Source of the DNA: Candidatus Glassbacteria bacterium RIFCSPLOWO2_12_FULL_58_11
Lineage (GTDB): Bacteria > Gemmatimonadota > Glassbacteria > GWA2-58-10
NCBI GenBank assembly: GCA_001780825.1
Contig: MFIX01000078.1
Coordinates: 1 to 8,838 of the forward strand
Length of the DNA: 8,838 nucleotides
Direction of reading: 5' to 3'
In this document: positions 7,050-8,838 of the stretch, piece after piece
Layout of the letters: each line of letters begins with the position of its first letter
How positions within the stretch are numbered: the stretch's first letter is position 1
The notes under the pieces: generated by a model
Seen by the model: the letters and a program-made list of their open reading frames with translations, nothing else
Told to the model about the DNA's origin: nothing
The model's database searches: none
Program-made: the position numbers and the translations under genes

Positions 7050-8503
7050 GTTCCACCAAAGTAAAAGGCCCGGTTGCGCAAAAATACTTTCTGGGTGCTG
7101 AGCAGCTGGGTCCCGGAAAAGCGTACATCGGTAACCTCAGCCCGGGTGAGAAAGTATTTCAGGCCCATCTCGATATCGATCTTTGAAAACAGGTGGTGGC
7201 TGAACTCCCAGCCCAGGATCGGCCCCCATAAACTTTGGGTGCTGAACACTCCCGCGGCGTGGCTGTTAATCCTGAGATGACCGATTCCGAACGACAGGAA
7301 ATTATCCATACGCGAGAGAATCGGCACTCTGCGCAGGCCGCCGATCGAATAGCGCAGCCCGAACTGCAGGAATTTCGCCGAGATATTCAGCGTGTCCAGT
7401 CCGGCTATACTCGACGGCAGGCCGGCCTGGTTGGCGCCGGGCTCCAAGGCGGTCGGCTTGCCGGACAGGTACTCCAGGTCGAAAGAAAGCTTATCGGAGG
7501 GACGGTAGTTGTAGGCAATCCCTTTGAAAGTGGTCGAGGCCAGCCCGAGCTTGGGGCCAAAACCCTGTTTGAGCATACCGAGACGCAGAGCGGAACGGTT
7601 TTTGAGCGAATCGAACTGGAAAAACGGCTTCCGCTGCGTTGTTTGTGAAGCTGAGGCAGCCTGGTTCCGGACTTTTTCCAGAAGCGGCTCGAGCAGGGCC
7701 AGCTCCTTGTCCACTTTTTGGTTCCGCGCTTTCAGGTCGGCCAGGAGATTATTCAGCTCCGTCATCCGGCTATCACGTTCGCGGGCGGTCCTGACCATCT
7801 CGCGGACCTGCTCGCGGGTGTATTTAGGCTTGGTATAAATCTGTACATCGCCTTTCCACGCCCAGCCTTTGACTGCATTGGAGAGCTCGACCATATAGTA
7901 ATCCTCGCTCTCCCCGGCGATGTTGAATATCTCGTTGCGGTATGATCTGAGCAGAATCTCCGCGCCGTTGGAGGGAAAGGAGCGTACCGGAGTCTCGCCG
8001 GCGGTGACAATTACCTGCATCCCGGCCCAGCGGTTGATATCCTCGCGGTTGGTGACTATGTGCTCCAGCTCCAGGGTGCGCTCCACTCCATAGGATATCA
8101 CCCAGCCTTGCTGGCGGGCGTTTTCCTCCCCGAAATCGATCTTGTACCAGGTCTCCTGAACGGAAAGGACACCGACAACGCTGCCCCGGGGCAGATAAGC
8201 GATGATCTCGCTGGTCAGGGTCGAGTCCTGATAGACCGGCGCCAGACGCACGGTAATTTTCAGATTGTAGCCGGCAGCGATATCGAATTGATTGGTCGTA
8301 ATCAGGTTCGCGGGCCCGGCGGGCATTATCGCCGCAGGCGGCATGACCTCGGCGGAGGTGTCGGCAGGCGCGGCCGCAGCGGCTTTCCCGGCCGTATCGG
8401 CGGGGGCCTGGGCCTGCTGGGCGTAAAGCGGCGCTAACGCCATGCTTCCCGGTATCAGGTAAATGCGCAGGAGGCCAAGGATTTTATTTTTCAAAACATA
8501 CAT
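7037..8503 (-). CDS. SH3-SH3-coiled-coil-outer-membrane beta-barrel protein
   Basis: This is a 488-residue exported protein, stop TAG. The signal peptide covers residues 1 to about 28 (cut near APLYA), followed by an Ala/Pro linker with repeated APADT (33-37 and 45-49). Two bacterial SH3-like domains follow, at about 80-145 (closing QQGWVISYG, 131-139) and 162-225 (closing VKGWAWKGD, 211-219). A charged coiled coil spans about 228-283. From about 304 to the end, alternating amphipathic strands rich in Tyr/Phe/Gly (for example SFDLEYLSG, FLQFGLRYSIGG, FYFGGTWDF) form a predicted beta-barrel with a C-terminal Phe, the usual outer-membrane assembly signal. SH3b domains commonly bind peptidoglycan, so it may tie the outer membrane to the cell wall; this is inference. 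The start is well fixed: an in-frame TAG lies 12 bp upstream of the ATG. The leader is A-rich, and the nearest GGGAG is about 16 bases away, too far for standard use. Confidence 0.87.
   Translation of the reverse strand: MYVLKNKILGLLRIYLIPGSMALAPLYAQQAQAPADTAGKAAAAAPADTSAEVMPPAAIMPAGPANLITTNQFDIAAGYNLKITVRLAPVYQDSTLTSEIIAYLPRGSVVGVLSVQETWYKIDFGEENARQQGWVISYGVERTLELEHIVTNREDINRWAGMQVIVTAGETPVRSFPSNGAEILLRSYRNEIFNIAGESEDYYMVELSNAVKGWAWKGDVQIYTKPKYTREQVREMVRTARERDSRMTELNNLLADLKARNQKVDKELALLEPLLEKVRNQAASASQTTQRKPFFQFDSLKNRSALRLGMLKQGFGPKLGLASTTFKGIAYNYRPSDKLSFDLEYLSGKPTALEPGANQAGLPSSIAGLDTLNISAKFLQFGLRYSIGGLRRVPILSRMDNFLSFGIGHLRINSHAAGVFSTQSLWGPILGWEFSHHLFSKIDIEMGLKYFLTRAEVTDVRFSGTQLLSTQKVFLRNRAFYFGGTWDF
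7053..7057 (-). promoter_or_regulatory. Possible ribosome binding site of the coupled lipoprotein gene
   Basis: GGTGG on the minus strand lies three bases before the lipoprotein ATG (7049). It is encoded inside the final FGGTWDF codons of the upstream barrel gene. The spacing is short, so the start probably depends on ribosomes terminating at the TAG at 7037-7039 and restarting. Confidence 0.4.
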
Positions 8504-8557
8504 GTTTATCAGCTATTTTCTCCCGGAAGTCAGGTCCTGCTGTGCGGCCATTCACTT

Positions 8558-8575
8558 ACTATATCGGCATTGCCG
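8558..8575 (-). promoter_or_regulatory. Short palindrome beside a weak -10-like hexamer upstream of the SH3-barrel gene
   Basis: The 112-bp gap 8504-8615 holds CGGCATTGCCG (8565-8575), a palindrome with 5-bp arms around one base. Immediately downstream on the minus strand is TATAGT (8558-8563), which resembles a -10 box. No fitting -35 hexamer is visible 16-18 bp further up. This could be an operator overlapping a promoter that needs an activator, or chance. Transcription from here would give a leader of about 50 bases. Confidence 0.25.
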
Positions 8576-8615
8576 GGATTTTCTTTTGCCCGCATCTAGC
8601 GCCGGATTATTCAGG

Positions 8616-8838
8616 TTACCGCGGTTCGCGCAGCCTGTTTAGGCCTTTCAGGAAGCATATCATTTGCCGTACTGCGGCAACGGGCAGCGACAGCACAAAA
8701 AATATGACCAGCAATAAATAGACCAGCCCTTTTTTCAAGCCGGAATATTCCCGCGCCCGGTTTTTTGCCAGGTACTGGAAGGCTGTGTGATACAAATGCC
8801 AGACCCGGGCTATCGGCCTTTTGGAACTGCTCACTCCC
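8616..8838 (-). CDS. Small single-helix membrane protein (possibly 5'-truncated by window edge)
   Basis: The frame ends with TAA at 8616-8618 and is open to the right edge of the window. A GTG at 8834 would give 72 residues beginning MSSSKRPIAR. The preceding bases GGGA are too close to serve as a Shine-Dalgarno, so the true start may lie outside. There is one strong transmembrane helix at about 36-55 (GLVYLLLVIFFVLSLPVAAV, numbered from the GTG), flanked by basic residues (KK before; R56, K63, R67 after). The N-terminal half is basic and aromatic and likely amphipathic. I do not recognise the family. It could be a free-standing small membrane protein or the end of a larger inner-membrane protein. 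Confidence 0.55.
   Translation of the reverse strand, partial: GVSSSKRPIARVWHLYHTAFQYLAKNRAREYSGLKKGLVYLLLVIFFVLSLPVAAVRQMICFLKGLNRLREPR

Noticed and set aside
940..7430. Recurring GGCAGGCCGGCC-like words
   Set aside because: They fall in coding sequence, mostly at Gly-Leu-Pro and Ala-Gly-Leu codons, in different genes without regular spacing; codon bias explains them.

Overview
The window reads as a chromosomal piece from a GC-rich, Gram-negative bacterium with an outer membrane. The best guess is a member or candidate phylum of the Fibrobacteres-Chlorobi-Bacteroidetes (FCB) superphylum or its neighbours. This rests on the combination of a FlgD-like / type IX-secretion-like C-terminal tail (NVPNPFNPSTG near the tail start, ending KMILIK), dockerin-type calcium repeats, pre-peptidase C-terminal (PPC) domains, a lipobox lipoprotein, an outer-membrane beta-barrel ending in WDF, and generally weak Shine-Dalgarno sequences. 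The lineage is an inference; there is no rRNA or other marker gene here.

Every gene I can support lies on the minus strand, so read the window from right to left. At the right edge (8616-8838) is the end of a small one-helix membrane protein. A 112-bp gap follows. Then come two overlapping genes: 7037-8503, a secreted SH3-SH3-coiled-coil-beta-barrel protein, and 6540-7049, a lipoprotein whose start lies inside the last codons of the barrel gene (13-bp overlap). A 179-bp gap carries an inverted repeat, a tandem 9-bp duplication and an exact consensus -35/-10 promoter with 17-bp spacing. That promoter points at 4096-6360, a secreted PPC-dockerin protein with a FlgD/T9SS-type tail. After another 156-bp gap comes a very large gene (3939 down to base 1, running off the window), a secreted matrixin-like zinc metalloprotease with regulatory-like, PPC and dockerin domains.

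The two big secreted proteins are related to each other. By eye, a beta-rich module, the PPC domain and the dockerin occur in the same order in both, but only the downstream one carries a protease domain. The window therefore looks like a cell-envelope and exported-protein region: an envelope unit (barrel plus coupled lipoprotein) followed by a separately promoted pair of exported, calcium-binding, probably surface-attached or released proteins. No mobile element, CRISPR array, tRNA or rRNA was seen. The plus strand has several long open frames, but they are antisense shadows of GC-rich genes.
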